Positions 44,111 to 56,515 of a stretch of 64,000 bases of DNA are shown here, piece after piece. The DNA is from Escallonia rubra (lineage: Eukaryota > Streptophyta > Magnoliopsida > Escalloniales > Escalloniaceae). The stretch is taken from the NCBI GenBank assembly GCA_033065855.1, contig JAVXUO010000653.1:62001-126000 (forward strand). Reading direction: 5' to 3'. How positions within the stretch are numbered: position 1 is the stretch's first letter; every line of letters starts with the position of its first letter. The position numbers and the translations under genes were made by a program. Below the pieces are notes generated by a model that saw only the letters and a list, made by a program, of their open reading frames with translations, was not told the DNA's origin and made no database searches.

Positions 44111-46624
44111 TTTTTTTTTTTTTTTGGGTGAAAGTCAAACTTTTATTACCAAATCAAATGTTCTACAACAAAAAAACTTTCATAGCATACATGTCCTATA
44201 TTTCAATATAGCTATAGCTGTCTTAAGACAACAGCATTCTCTCATCAATTTCCCAATTGGAGCAAAGCCTTTTGTTTACATTGTGCCCCTTTATTTGCTT
44301 CCAGCTTCTCAGACACCGGCAGATCCATTGTTGAATCATCATGATCAGCTCCTCCTTTGTTTTTTGTTGCAGTTCAAATGTTCTCTTATTTCTTTCAAAC
44401 CATAGCATGTAAACTGTGACAGCCATCCCAAGCTTTCTAAGCCTTGCTTGAAAACTTTTTCCTCTGAATTTCTTAGTAGCATAACATAAGAACTGATTCA
44501 AAGACGCCCCTTGAAACTGTATCATTAGTTTCCTCAATACTACCTCCCATACTGTACTAGTGTAATTGCATCTCCAGAAGAGATGATCTTCATCTTCCCT
44601 GTGGTTTCCACAAAGAGGACATGAGTCATCCATGCTAGCAGTCCATTTCATCAATTTGTCTTTAGTTTTCAGTCGCCCCTTGCATAACATCCATAGTATA
44701 AATGCACACATAGGGATATGACCATTGAACCAAACTAATTTCCACCAAAGCACCAGTGCACTTTTAGTTCTTAAGAGCTGCCATGTTGAGTTTATTGAGA
44801 ATATGGCATTCTTATTCCCTTTCCACATGATTTTAACTTCTCTAGTGGTTTGAGGCAGGCTGATGCATCTAATATCTTCAATCCAACTGCTAAGTGCATG
44901 AGATCTTGCTAGAGGTAATTTCCATTGCCCATCTTCTATGATAGCACTCACCCTGTTATCCTTTCTTAGTCCAGAATCTTAGATGATTCTATGACCATAT
45001 TGTGCAATTAGATTTCGTTGGGGCATCCAATTATCATACCAAAGCCAGGTATTTTTAACATTTCCAATATCATACCACACCAGCTGCTGCATTTTCTTTT
45101 TGAACTTGATTATCTTTCTCCATATCCAGGTCATTGTCACAGGGAGTTGAAAAGTCCACAGATTCCTATTCTTGATGATGTAGGAGTGACACCATTTCAC
45201 CCGTAGCGAGTCCTTTTTGTGTTGTAGGTCCCAGATATGCTTGGATAGAGCTGCTCTATTCCACTCAGCCAGTCTTTTGATCCCCAGCCCCCCTTCTTGT
45301 TTAGGGACACACATATCCTTCCAAGCCACTTTGGCTTTAGAGCATTTTATGTCTTTCCCATGCCAGATGAAAGCTCTAATTTTTGCTTCAAGTTGTTTAA
45401 TCATTTTCTATGGGAGAATAAACATAGAACACCAATATACTTGCATGCTTATAAGCACAAATGTAGCAAGTTGGACTCTACCTGCATAAGATAGGCATTT
45501 AATGGTCCAACTATCAATTTTCCTTGTGAGTTTATCCAACAGTATTTGATAGTCTTTCACATGTAACTTAGTTGAAATGAAGGACACCCCCAAATAGGTG
45601 ATAGGAAGTTGAGCAGCTTTTACTCGAATAATCTGGGACAAAGCTTCCTTATCTTCTTCTTGTACCCCAGCCATAAACATAGAGCTTTTGTCCAAATTTG
45701 GTATAAGTCCAGATAGGGTACCAAACTCCAAAGCATTCTTGACGTAGGCCAGGGAAACTTGATCTGCAGCAGCCATGATGAACAAGTCATCTGCAAAACT
45801 GATGTGGTTAATTTGTAGTTCTTGATATTTGGGATGATAATTGAAACCAGGTTTAGCTGTGTAATCATCTAGTAGACCAGAAAAAGCCTCCATTACCAAT
45901 AAGAAGAGATAAGGTGATATGGGGTTTCCTTGCCTCAATCCCTTTGAGCTAGGAAAATATCCATCCATTGCTCCATTTAAGTTTATTGAGAATCTAGCTG
46001 TAGTTACACATTTCATTACCCATTGAATGTAGGATCTAGGAAACTCAAACACTTCCATAGTACATTGTAGGAAATCCCATCCAACTGAATCATAGGCCTT
46101 TTGAATGTCCACCTTCATGACACATCTAGGTTTACCACCTTTTTTGTGGTAATTTTTAACAATTTCTTTCATCAGCAGAACGTTGTCAGCTATGTGTCTC
46201 TCCCTCACAAAGGCTGATTGCCTTGTGTTAATGAGTTTAGGCATAATTTCCTTTATTTTTTTGCAAAGGATATTTGAAATCACTTTATAGACCACATGCA
46301 GCAAGAAATAGGTCTAAAATCCTTCATAGTTCTAGGACATGGAACCTTTGGCACCAATGTCAATCTAGTATTATTGAAAAAGTGAACCCCACTACCTGTG
46401 CTAAAGAATTCCTTCACTGCATTTTTTAGATCAGAACCAATCATATCCCAATTATCTTGGAAGAATTCAGCTGTATATCCATTTGGTCCTGGGGCTTTAT
46501 TAGTTTTTAATGAGAAGACTGCCTCCTTGATCTCCATCAGTGTAACTGGACCTGCTAACATAGCCTGATCTGAGTAGGTGAGGTTTTTCTTGATGACTTC
46601 TCTAAGCCTTCCCTTGGCCACCAA
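44111..46624 (-). pseudogene. Second LINE: RT and zf-RVT, 5'-truncated, with poly(A)
   Basis: A T run at 44111-44125 is the poly(A) tail on minus. Frames 46624-46280, 46304-45408, 45404-44979 and 44951-44223 give most of the RT: TNKAPGPNGYTAEFFQ, TLVPKVPCPRTMKDFRPIS, MKVDIQKAYDSVGWDFLQ, GLRQGNPISPYLF and the catalytic ISFADDLFI box (about 45800). AYITYLGVSF-type text and QEGGLGIKRLAEWN follow. The zinc-binding reverse transcriptase domain has CPLCGNHREDEDHLFWRC near 44620-44570. The endonuclease and ORF1 are missing. Few stops separate the frames, so decay is lighter than in the other LINE. It abuts TNP2 sequence at 46625. Confidence 0.9.
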
Positions 46625-48835
46625 AAGCTTTTGTTACCAGATCATCAGTTCCGTGAGCAGAATGATAAATTTGACGAGACGATAGAGCGTGAGGTTGTCA
46701 CACACACTATCCATCTGGTGAAGAAGTGCTTTCACACTTGGAGGCACTTGAAGAATAAGAGCACAACTGGAGGAAACTGTATATTTTTTAGAAGTTAGAC
46801 TACTAGAGGACACTCATTATTCGAAACAACATGGATGTGATGCAAATTTAGAAGAACTTTTTTGATATAGTGTTCAACACAGTCATGAATATGAATGGGA
46901 AATTGAAAGCTCACCTTAAAGTGAGAAATGATCTACAACAGTTGAGTATACGTCGTGAACAGCATCCTCGGAGAGTCAGTGGGAGGACGATACTTTTGAA
47001 AGCACCTTACTATCTAGATAAGAAACATGTGGATGAATTATGTAAGTGGGTTAAGAATTTGAAGCTTCCGGATGGGTATGCATCCAACATATCTCGTTGC
47101 TGCAATGTATTGGAAAGCAAGTTCCAAGGGATGAAGAGTCACGACTACTACTTTATGGAAAGATTCATTCTTATTGCCTTCTAGGGATTATTGTCAAAGA
47201 TTGTATGCAAGACTTTAACAGAATTATCTTATTTCTTTTGAGATATATATTCTTCTACAATTCGGGTAAGTAATATGGAAGTACTTGAGAAAAACATTAT
47301 GGTGACAATTTGCAAGCTCGAGAAGATTTTCCCACCGTCGTTCTTTGATTCAATGGAGCATTTGCCTATTCACTTGGCGTATGAAGCAGAGATGGGTGGA
47401 CCTGTGCAATTTCGGTGGATGTATCTATTCGAGAGATAATCCTTTAACTCTATGTTGTTCGTTTCCACATAGTTTAAACTCTGTTATCATTGATATTTTA
47501 CTTAACACTATTCATTAAAATTCTAGGTTCATGTTCCTTCTGAAGAAAAAAGTCTGTAATATTGCTCGTGTTGAGGACTCAATTGCTGAGGTTTACATAA
47601 TAGAAGAGCTTGTCAACTTTTGAAGCCAATATTTGGGCCTATTGTTGATACAAAGTTAAATCAACTAGGATGAAATGAGCCCAGAGATATCACAAATGTT
47701 GAAGGGCATTTATCAATATTAAAGCAGTTATGTAGTCTATTTAGACAAACCTATACTCAGTGGCTAACAGATGAAGAGCATAGTGTTGCAACAATATATG
47801 CCCTTCTAAATTGTGATTCAGTATTCGACGAGTAAGTTACAGTCTCAAAATAATTATTATAACCGCTTAAAAATGTGCGATCAGCACGGTAACTATATCA
47901 GTTTGCAATGAGTTCGATATAGAATCTTTAATCACTGATCCCGTTGGACTTGAATCTCATCGAAAATTGCAATTTTTCGAGTGGTTCAGAAGAAGTGTAA
48001 GTCTTTAACCAAACTATACCATATGTTTTATATAGTTGTGGTTTATTAATATGCTAATTTAACCTTAATTTTTATTGTCTTCTATAGTAGGTTCAGTCGG
48101 TCGATAAACCAGTAGCCTTCTGCTTGAAATTAATAGCTCAAGGCCCTAGAAAACAAATATCCTATCATGAAAGATCTATCATCAACCGGTTTAGGTTTAA
48201 CGTAAAAGATAATGACCGAACAAAACAAACCCAAAACAACAGAGTTTTGGTCAACAATGACTTTTATGACAAGAATTACGTCGGCTTTTATGGAGAGTTA
48301 GATGATATTGTTGAGCTAACATATCTATGTATTCAAAGCCGCCTGATAATGTTCAAGTATACCTGATTTGATGTCACATGCCTATAAAGGAATCCGTGTT
48401 AGCTTGCAAAGGATTGTAGATGTCAATGTTAAGTCAAGACTTGGATCAGAGAAGTCGTTTGTGTTTGCTAGTCAAGTTGTATAAGTCTTCTACGCGGAAG
48501 ACGTCACAAATCCTAAATCTCATTGGTATATAATTATCAAGTCTAAGAAATTTCCTATGGCATATGACAGTGACCTTTCAAGGTGACTAAGCACCTACCT
48601 CAGTACCCATTGAGCTAAATAATGAAGAGGAAAATCTTCATCAATCTTCAACCAACACTTGACGTAGGAGAAAAGGTTGTAGATGATGAAGCGGAAGACG
48701 TAGAAAGTGTTGAACATGATCAGGCTGAGTCTACTGACGAAGAGGATAAATTACACAATGAAAAGGAGGACGAGTCCTAGGAAGAAGAGGATGACGAGTC
48801 TGAGATTCCCAAAATGAAGATGATTGATTTGTAAA
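46625..48835 (+). pseudogene. Decayed CACTA TNP2, C-terminal half
   Basis: Colinear with 61290-63576 of the better copy, starting at AAGCTTTTG. It keeps the DUF4218 region (46870-47440, KLKAHLKVRNDLQQLSIRREQHPR, HVDELCKWVKNLKLPDGYASNISRCCN), the following exon (47525-47835) and a DUF4216 fragment (48124-48366, FRFNVKDNDRTKQTQNN). The first intron donor is lost (GAGAGATAATCC where the better copy has GAGAGGTAATCC), and stops are frequent. The N-terminal half is absent because the sequence is cut at the LINE. Confidence 0.85.
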
Positions 48836-50830
48836 ATAGTAACATGCATTGTTATAATAATCGGTTCATATATTGTTTTTATACTCGGATTGTAAACTCA
48901 GTTCATATAGTGTTGTAACATGTTGTGGACTATACATTGTTTTTAATGTGTCAACTTCTTTGGACTTCCTCTATACAAAGTCAGTTATGGATAAATTGGG
49001 CCATTAGTAGTCGTGGAGGATGCCAAGTTGCATCCACCCTAGTGGCTTCCACTCCATCATTGCCCGCTGATGACAAGACACATAGTTCTCACATCTAGAA
49101 GGCAGGGCCCCAGCCACTACCGTGGCCCCAACCTCAGCCCGATTCCTCCCACACTCATGTTGATTCTTCTTCTTCTGTGGGTTCCATCTCAGGTATATTT
49201 GATAACGGCGTTCAGTCATAATGTTAGACTTATATTTAAATTGTATTTGAATTGTATTAATGTTGATATTTTGTATGATCTCGACGAGGCCGTCGACCGA
49301 CACGCGGGATGCACATCGACCCCCAGTGTAAACAGAGAGTTATTTTTACTGAGGAGGGCCAGTAAGTAAAAAAATCAAATAATGCAGTACTTACATTCTT
49401 TAATTTTGATAGTTATTACGGCTCACTTATTTAATGTATTTATTTATTTCTTTATCAGGATCCTAGAGTCTCCTGCGAAGACTAAGATCGGCATCCTTGT
49501 GAAGGGCCGATTCTTTGAGCTACGACTATACTGGATGGACTAGGATGTCGATATCGTCCTTGTGGGAGGAGTGCTGGTATGATTTTTCCTTTTTGTCAGT
49601 CATTATTTGTTTAATTAGTATTTAAGGTTTAAATTAATCGTATTGATTGTGTAATTGGATGTTTAGCAAGAGGGGTTTGGGTCTGAGTCACCTGAGCAAC
49701 AGGCGCTGGGGTGGCAGGCTTTTTTTGCCTATATTGGCAAGAATTACTGGTGATGTCTACATGATGCACGGAAGCAGACGAGGAATATTCTACCTGAGGG
49801 TGCCCTGATTGAGGAGTGGAAGGGGAATCCTGCTCATCGGATCTCTCTATCTGTATAGGGGCAAATGGTTGATCGGTGGAGGACTGATCCATCTTGGGAG
49901 GCCAAGAGTATGAGTGGGACCAAAAATAGACGTGAGAAAGATCCCACGACATGGGGGGTCAGTGGCTCATGATGTCATCTGACACAAGAATGTGGTTGAG
50001 CACCCAGACCTAGAGGCGGATGAGGTCTGTGCTCTAACGTACACTTAGACGCATGTGAAGAAGAAGGATAAGGAAGATGCAAATCAGGCGGGAGAACTTT
50101 GCTTCAGATATTTTTCGGCAGATCAATGTAAGTTACAAATTAATTTTTGTACGTTAAAATTACAATTACGTATTCAATGTTTGTTGCCTTAATGTTTTTA
50201 GTGTCAAATTATTGTTTTGCAGTTCTTGTATGAATATCTCAAGGGGTCTGGGCATCAATCCGGACAACCATCAGCATCCATGAGTACAGGTACGAGTATT
50301 GGGGGATTAAAGTGATGGCTGGATAGACTGGGGGTCGTCAGTAGGCCGAAAGGCAGCGTACTCGGCCTGCCCAGCACGATTGCACGTACCGTGATAGGAG
50401 CTTCCCCACTCCCCGTTACCCTCCCACAAACGCAGACACCGACCACGAAGTGACAGTTACATGAGAATTAGATTCGTTGCATTGTTAGGAGGTGTTCAGG
50501 ATGATCAGGATGCATGATCAGGTACAACCACTATGTATGTTTTACTAAACGCCATATATGATTGCTATCGAGATTAGTGTGTCTGTCTGTACCTTTACAT
50601 GCAGGGCACTGCTGCTCGACATACCGAGCTGAATCTGGATGACGGTACCCCCGTGGATGAGGATGATCAGCAGAATCCAGATCCGGGACTTGCCAACCCC
50701 TGAGCCCTTTCCGTCTCGTGCCTCCTATTTGTATCCGCTCCCGTGCCTTCTAGGCTTGTGCTCTCTTTCCTTCCCCTACTCTATTGTATCCCGCTTCTGT
50801 GCCCTCCTGAACTTTGTATACATTTTCTTT
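48836..50830 (+). pseudogene. Decayed second CACTA gene (ORF2)
   Basis: From about 48985 the sequence is related to the ORF2 start at 63746 of the better copy, including a CTCAGGTATA donor-like site at about 49189-49198. Further pieces with plausible exon-intron texture continue to about 50830, for example 49460-49580 and 50639-50703, but the frame is too broken to follow. In CACTA elements this gene usually encodes a subterminal DNA-binding protein. Identity rests on position and on the 5' match. Confidence 0.5.
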
Positions 50831-51029
50831 TTCGATTAGTAAAGCGCTTGTAAATTTATATATGTGAATTGTGTTTGTTTTAGGGTTAAATAATTACTGA
50901 TGGATCAGCAATTATTTAACCCTAATGTGCATTGAGAAATATTTGCTGGATCGAGATTGTGTTGTTCAGAATTGTAATTACATGTTTGGATAATAAAAAA
51001 TATTTAAAAATTAGTTTGATTGTTAGTGG

Positions 51030-51461
51030 CAGATTTTATTCTATTGCTAAAGATTTGCACTTAAGAAATACATAAATACTTTTAGCGACGAACTATTACG
51101 TCGCTCAAGGTTTTATCGACAGACTTTTTTAGCGACGGATATTCCATTGCTAAAAACTGTCGGTAAAACTTTTAGCAACAAACTTTTCCGTCGCGATATA
51201 TTTTACGTAATAAACTATTCTTAAAAAAAATTTAAAAATACAGAAAATATATTTAACGACAGAACTCCCGTCGCTAATTCAATATATCTCCCCATCGCTG
51301 AAAGTCAATTTTTAGACAGCGGATTTCAAAAGTCTGTCGCCAAACTTTTGTCGACGAGGTCATAGGCAACAGACTTTTAGCTACGGGGTGTCTGTCGCTA
51401 AAAGTTTTTAGCGACGGATTTAAGATATTAGCGACGGACAAGAACTTAATTTCTTGTAGTG
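51030..51461. mobile_element. 3' end of the decayed CACTA element
   Basis: Many TTTAGCGACGG and CCGTCGC motifs in both orientations lead to TTTCTTGTAGTG at 51450-51461, the reverse complement of CACTACAAGAAA. The next bases are AAA. Confidence 0.85.
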
Positions 51462-51938
51462 AAAAATGAAAGAGTAACTTATTTAAGAAGAAATGTTTGA
51501 AATTCTACATAACAAATACTAAACCGCATAATTTAAAACTTGTAAGGTTGCCATATAATGCAATTTTTGTGGTACCACATTCATTACAGGCTTGTAGTCG
51601 CCTTTGTCAACCATTGACTCGTGTACCTCCCTGATAATAGTACTATACGAATTCATGAACGAGAAACATTAAAGAAGAACAGGAAGAGCCCTTTTCAATA
51701 AAAGACGAAGACCGCAAATGCGTCAACGTCTACGCATTTGGTTTTCCTCCCAATGGGTCACTAGTTTATTCGAAATCCATTTTTTGATTTTGCGAGAGTT
51801 GGTTCTGATCATCCATGTATCAAACTAAAATAAGCAGCTACTAGCTATATGCCAATATTTACTTGTGGAGGAGGGCGCAAGTCTAACTTCCAGGAGGAGG
51901 AGCCTACATTGAGGCCATTGCCTCCATTAGTGTGTTAC
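51462..51938. promoter_or_regulatory. Upstream region of the TIR gene with W-box cores
   Basis: GTCAA at 51606-51610 and TTGAC at 51614-51618 form a close pair of WRKY-type W-box cores on opposite strands; another GTCAA lies at 51722-51726. Such boxes are common before plant immune genes. No clear TATA box was picked. An upstream in-frame ATG exists at 51849. Confidence 0.4.
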
Positions 51939-52399
51939 ATGGCAACACAGTACCCTTATGATGTGTTCATAAGTTTCAGCGGTAAAGACACTCGGATTGA
52001 ATTTGTGGACTACCTCGTTCATAGTTTGAAACGGGCAAATATTCGTCCTTTTGTGGATAGATATACGAAGAAAGGAATTAGTATAAGCTCCCAGTTGCTG
52101 ACGGCAATATCAGAGTCGCGGAGTTCGATAATCGTAATGTCCGAGAAATTTGCTGCTTCCAAATGGTGCCTTATCGAGTTGGATGTTATCCTTGAGAAGA
52201 ACAGAACCAATGGATACACAGTCATGCCTATCTTCTATAAAGTGAATCCTTCTCATGTGAGGAACCAGGAAGAGAAATTCGCACAAGCACTTGCTGAGCA
52301 CGAAGAGAAGGAGGACAAGGTCCAGGTGAACAGGTGGAAGCATGCGCTTGCAGAATTTGGAGATTTGGTAGGCTGGGTCTTCCCAAGTTCCTATTACAG
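51939..52399 (+). CDS. TIR-domain immune receptor, exon 1
   Basis: I choose ATG 51939 (ACATGGC context) because the protein then opens MATQYPYDVFISF, as plant TIR proteins do; an in-frame ATG at 51849 would add 30 residues. TIR motifs: YDVFISFSGKDTR (residues 7-19; S where most have R), the BB-loop region DRYTKKGISIS, LLTAISESRSSIIVMS, then SKWCLIELDVI with Glu80 at the position of the proposed NADase glutamate, and MPIFYKVNPSHVR. The exon ends at CAG/GTAAGT (52399/52400), the usual place of intron 1 in TIR-NBS-LRR genes. No NB-ARC or LRR follows within 11 kb, so it is a TIR-only or TIR-X gene or a remnant. The frame has no defects. Confidence 0.85.
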
Positions 52400-54316
52400 G
52401 TAAGTGATTTGACGTTAAGTCATTTTTTAACTTGCTATTTTCTTTTGCTTTCCGATTGAACTTTTTTCAAGTATTTTGAAAACCAATTAGGAAAGCATAA
52501 ATGGATTAGCAATTGGATCCGTACAGAATAAACTTGCATTGCGACGGGTAATTAGGTGTTGGTGTTGTCACACCTAACAACTACGCTTCACTTGATTTGC
52601 GGCACTTGGTACAATGCAAATTGAAGTATTGAGATCCTCAATCTAGCTAGCCATCGGAAAATTAAACTGTGATCAAGGGGAGATACACAATCAGTCAAGA
52701 TAGTGATTCACAGTGATTCAAGTGGAGATGCACAATTGTTGTTGCTCAAGTTGTTCTGTTGGACCTCCTTTAGAGCCGTACAGATCAAAAGGAGATATAG
52801 GCTCATGATTCAAGATGTTCCTTGATTCCTCTATCAACATATTAGTGGACTTAAGGTAATTGTATTTTAACGAGAAAACTATATTCTCTCTTAAAGCACG
52901 ATTTTAATAACTTAAACTTTTAGAGTAGATGATAACTTAACATGGTATTAGATTTTTGGTTTGGCAAGGTCTTTTTGAGTTCGATTCTTCCTGCTTGCAT
53001 ATTGGCATTCCTTTATTACAGCGCAATTTGCACTCACTTTAATTTGTGCATCTAGTGGTAGTGCATCCAGTTTCTTCACGTACAATCAGGGGCTTGCATC
53101 CTTCTTAGAGTATTAAAGCATGATACACATTATTGGACCTATTCTCTAAGCGTTTAAACTTCTAGAGTAGATAATAACTTAATATTTTTGTGTCTGTCAT
53201 ATGTTTATACACCTCAGTCAGGTTACTTCTTCAAGGTCACGTGCCTTCTCACACTGCTACCCTCTATAATCATCTTGGGTCTCAATTCTTCTTTCTATTG
53301 TTATAACAAGTCCCAGGAGTAAACAAGCTAGCCTAAGTTGTAAGCTCGTATTTAAGAAACAAATGGACTCCGGCAAGGAAATTCTTATTCTTTTAGAAGG
53401 ACACTAGCAAGGAGATTCATATTTTTCTGCCTCTATTCACTTAGTGTTATCCCTCGTTTTTGGGTCCATATAACGGAGACTAAGCAATATTTTTCACCCA
53501 TGTTGGCTGACCTATAAAGTTAGGGTAAATTAGGAAGAAACACATTTCATTGCTAGGAAACAATTGTGACAAAACTGTCAGAAAAACAGGTGAGAATATG
53601 TTCATAGATCACTAAATGTCGAACAAATTAAATACAACAAAAGCTTTTTCAACAACGTGTAACAGACACTAAAAATGTTGCAGCTAGTTGCACATGGTAA
53701 AATTTGCTGAATCCCACCATCGAGAGGTTCTTAGTGATTGCTGCAAGCAATTGCTCTTTAGATTGGGCAGTGTTTACCTATCTAATATAATCAAAGTCTT
53801 GCCACCACAAAATGCCAAAAATATACAACAAGAGTTTGAGGATATACAAGATAAAGAAACTAAAACTACCATGTACTATTGATGATGATTACTAGTAGTA
53901 TTCAAGGAACAACACCGTAATTAATTCCAAATCGTCACGAGTACCCAGTGGCATATAAAATGAAAGGGGTCCTTCTTTTTCATCCCATCTCTGGCCGTTC
54001 ACTGGGAGTAATTGGGGGCAAATCAGCACGAGTACCTGTACAGGTGTCTATATATGTGTGTGTGGGTTTGTGCGTGTATTTATGATTTCTAAGAAAAATA
54101 TGAGTGCAAGGTGAATATCTGATTTATGTACCAGTCTTTAACACCAACAATCTAACTCTTCTAAACATTACTGACAATCTGATTCACTTATTTTATATAT
54201 ATGCCAGTCTTTAAACCCTGAAATTGAAACACTTGAAAACGTTACTGGAAGAATGAAGAAAATTGAAACACTTGAAAACACTTGACAATCTATTCTAATA
54301 TTTCGTATTGGATACA
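52400..54316. other. Intron or intergenic sequence downstream of the TIR exon
   Basis: The consensus donor GTAAGT starts it. No NB-ARC motif (P-loop, Kinase-2, GLPL) is seen in any frame. A block ACTT..AGAGTAGAT.ATAACTTAA is repeated at about 52913-52942 and 53157-53183. A 64-codon ORF (53688-53882) has no recognised domain. Confidence 0.5.
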
Positions 54317-54901
54317 ATGACCAGCTTTGCGACAAATCTTATTGAAGATGTTGTCGAGCACACTAAGGATACAGTTACTGCCGAAAAAGTGAGAGAGAAG
54401 AGAAGAGTAGAAGGAGGAGGAGGAAGGAGAGAAGAACAAAACAGAGACGCCCTGCGACCATCTGAACAACAAGAAGAAGAAGAAATGCAGCCATCTAAAG
54501 ATGTAGAAAAACAAGGAGAACTGGGACCATCTCAACCAGGACAAGACAAGCCACCATCTAAAGAAGAAGCAAAAAGAGAAGAAGTGCAAATTATAAGGCC
54601 AGAAAACGATCAATTTGGAAAGGGAGTTATTTGGGAAATTATGTTCCCTAAGCAAAGAAAATTAAAAGCAAGAGGAGGGGTACAAATAAAGGAAGGAGAG
54701 GAAGGAGACGAATGCAAGCGAATGAGAGCAAAAGAAAAGAATGAAGGAAAGGGACTGAGTGAAAAAGACGGAGGAGAAGAAGAGGAAAAGGGAGAAGAAC
54801 TTGATTACCGCCAATCGGTCATGGAGGTTGGCATTGTCTGGTACGCTCTTTTCCTCAGCACTTTTTATTCATTGAGATGTTCATTGAGGTGCCTGGTTTG
54901 A
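54317..54901 (+). CDS. Highly charged hypothetical protein, possible later exon
   Basis: A 194-codon frame from ATG 54317 is rich in Glu, Lys, Arg and Gly, with runs such as EEEEMQPSK and GEEEEKGEE. It ends in a short hydrophobic stretch (VGIVWYALFLSTF) before Cys-containing residues. I do not recognise the family. It is the longest open plus frame downstream of the TIR exon and could be a C-terminal exon of a TIR-X protein, an independent gene or purine-rich chance coding. No acceptor was firmly identified. Confidence 0.35.
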   Translation: MTSFATNLIEDVVEHTKDTVTAEKVREKRRVEGGGGRREEQNRDALRPSEQQEEEEMQPSKDVEKQGELGPSQPGQDKPPSKEEAKREEVQIIRPENDQFGKGVIWEIMFPKQRKLKARGGVQIKEGEEGDECKRMRAKEKNEGKGLSEKDGGEEEEKGEELDYRQSVMEVGIVWYALFLSTFYSLRCSLRCLV

Positions 54902-55099
54902 TGGCTTTAGTTCTTCCTTTGATAATATTCCTTGATAATAGCAGCGACAAATAATTGATTCATCATCTTCCATAAGACGACCCCAAATTTTTAGGTGTGA
55001 TATATCCAATGAATCAAGTTCAAGGAACTCCATCAAGGAATTCACAACACCGACTTTGTATGTACGTATGTAGGTATGTATATGTCTATATATATATAT
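54902..55099. other. Spacer ending in an (AT)n tract
   Basis: Non-coding; TATG and AT repeats at about 55060-55099 border the inverted-repeat element. Confidence 0.5.
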
Positions 55100-55946
55100 G
55101 GGCAAATATGAGGCTAGCCTCACGCACTCATGCAAGCTGCGTGAGGCTAGCCACTAAGTCGGTGTTGCAGGCCCTAGCAAGCCAACGCCACCATAACACA
55201 CCACCATGTCTACCGTAGACCACCAATCTTCCATCGCAAGCCACCATCAATGGTCATCCCTACCGCAAATGGAGTCTGTGGTAGAGATGGTGGCGGCACA
55301 AAGTCTGCTTGTGGGTGAAATTCAGTCGATGTTATAACGTAAACTTGTAGACAAACACGAAGGGAGAAATAAATTAGAGGTGTACGGATTCAGCTTACTC
55401 TAAAACCAAGTAAAACTTGATTTGGGTATTAATCCAAATTTTGAGCTTGATCGGTACTTCGATTTGGCGGGGTATTGAGCTAACAGTCATGGGTTTATGT
55501 ATGATGGCAATGGTTTGTGATGATGTGGGTGGTAGGTGATCTGCGCCAAAGGTTTGTGAAGATCGCCGGTGATGGAGGTTGGCCGGTGACAGAGGTCTGT
55601 GATCAGATAAGGCGGTGGTGGTTGGTTCCGTTATGTTGCGGAGGGAAAGAGCACCATCAATAGATGGGTTCTGATATCTTATGGCTGTGGTGGTTGGTGG
55701 TGGTAGAGGTGGTGGGTGGTGGCTTGTGATAATAAGGTGGTGGCTGGTGGTGGATGATGGTATCTTATTAGGGCCGACCGGCGACAAAGAGATGGGAAAG
55801 AGAAAAACAGTGAAAAGGGGGAGAGAGAAAAAAAAGAGAGAAACGAAAAAGAGAGATTATGCTTGTTTTATCCGAAACTATGTTGTTTTAGTCGCTAGCC
55901 TCACGTAACTTGCGTGAGTTTAACCTCATATTCGCTTTGCATGCCC
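55100..55946. mobile_element. Inverted-repeat element with GTGAGGCTAGC ends (847 bp)
   Basis: The left end (55100-55158) reads GGGCAAATATGAGGCTAGCC, then CTCACGCA and GTGAGGCTAGCCACTAA. The right end (55887-55946), reverse-complemented, reads GGGCATGCAAAGC, then GAATATGAGG, CTCACGCA and GTGAGGCTAGCGACTAAA. So about 60-bp terminal inverted repeats match with small indels. The borders are microsatellite (AT on the left, GC/AC/AT on the right), so no duplication can be read. The interior is CAC/GTG-rich with a 130-codon minus ORF (55787-55395) of Thr/Pro/His-rich composition and no known domain. It has no transposase and is probably a non-autonomous MULE-like or other MITE. Confidence 0.65.
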
Positions 55947-55947
55947 C

Positions 55948-55951
55948 CGCG

Positions 55952-56005
<54 letters not shown>

Positions 56006-56006
56006 G
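55948..56006. repeat. (GC)n(AC)n(AT)n compound microsatellite
   Basis: GC alternation, then AC, then AT, without interruption, at the right border of the inverted-repeat element. Confidence 0.95.
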
Positions 56007-56167
56007 TGAATAAATAAATATAATAATAGATGAAATGTAAACTATTCTTAATATTCTTTTCCTTTTCTACTCCTTTTGTCATTTTTTTTTTCATTTCTTA
56101 TTGAAGTCATACATGCATTATGACAATTTATTATTAGCTTTTTTCAGCGCTCTTTTCCTTATTTACC
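56007..56167. other. AT-rich spacer
   Basis: Non-coding. It contains a T run near 56080-56092. Confidence 0.5.
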
Positions 56168-56515
56168 CACCACAAGAAAATATGTATTTAGCGACGGATT
56201 TTTAGCGACGGAATACCTTCCGTCGCTAAAAAGCCCTTTAAGCGACGGAAGATCCCGTCGTTAAAAGTCCGTCGTTTAATACTATTACCGACGGAAGCCA
56301 CCGTCCTTAAAAGTATTTGCAGACGGAATTTTAACGACGGACTTTTAGCGACGGAATTACCGTCGCTAAATATTTTTTAAAAAATTCGTATTTTTTGAGA
56401 TTTTTTTAAAATTATTTAAACGACTGAATAAAACCGTCGCTAAAAGTCTTTATAATAAGACCTTCACCGACGGATTTTTAGCGACGGTGTTATTCCGTCG
56501 CTAAAGATCCTGGAT
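56168..56515. repeat. Subterminal repeats of the right-hand CACTA element
   Basis: About fifteen copies of GCGACGG or CCGTCGC in both orientations are spaced 10-40 bases apart. In CACTA elements such motifs are binding sites for an element-encoded protein that aligns the ends. Confidence 0.85.

Noticed and set aside
26652-51461. Single 25-kb CACTA element enclosing all nested insertions
   Set aside because: The termini match, but the adjacent three bases differ (TCA and AAA) and the sequence after 26871 does not resemble the leader of the other copy. It remains possible but is not supported.
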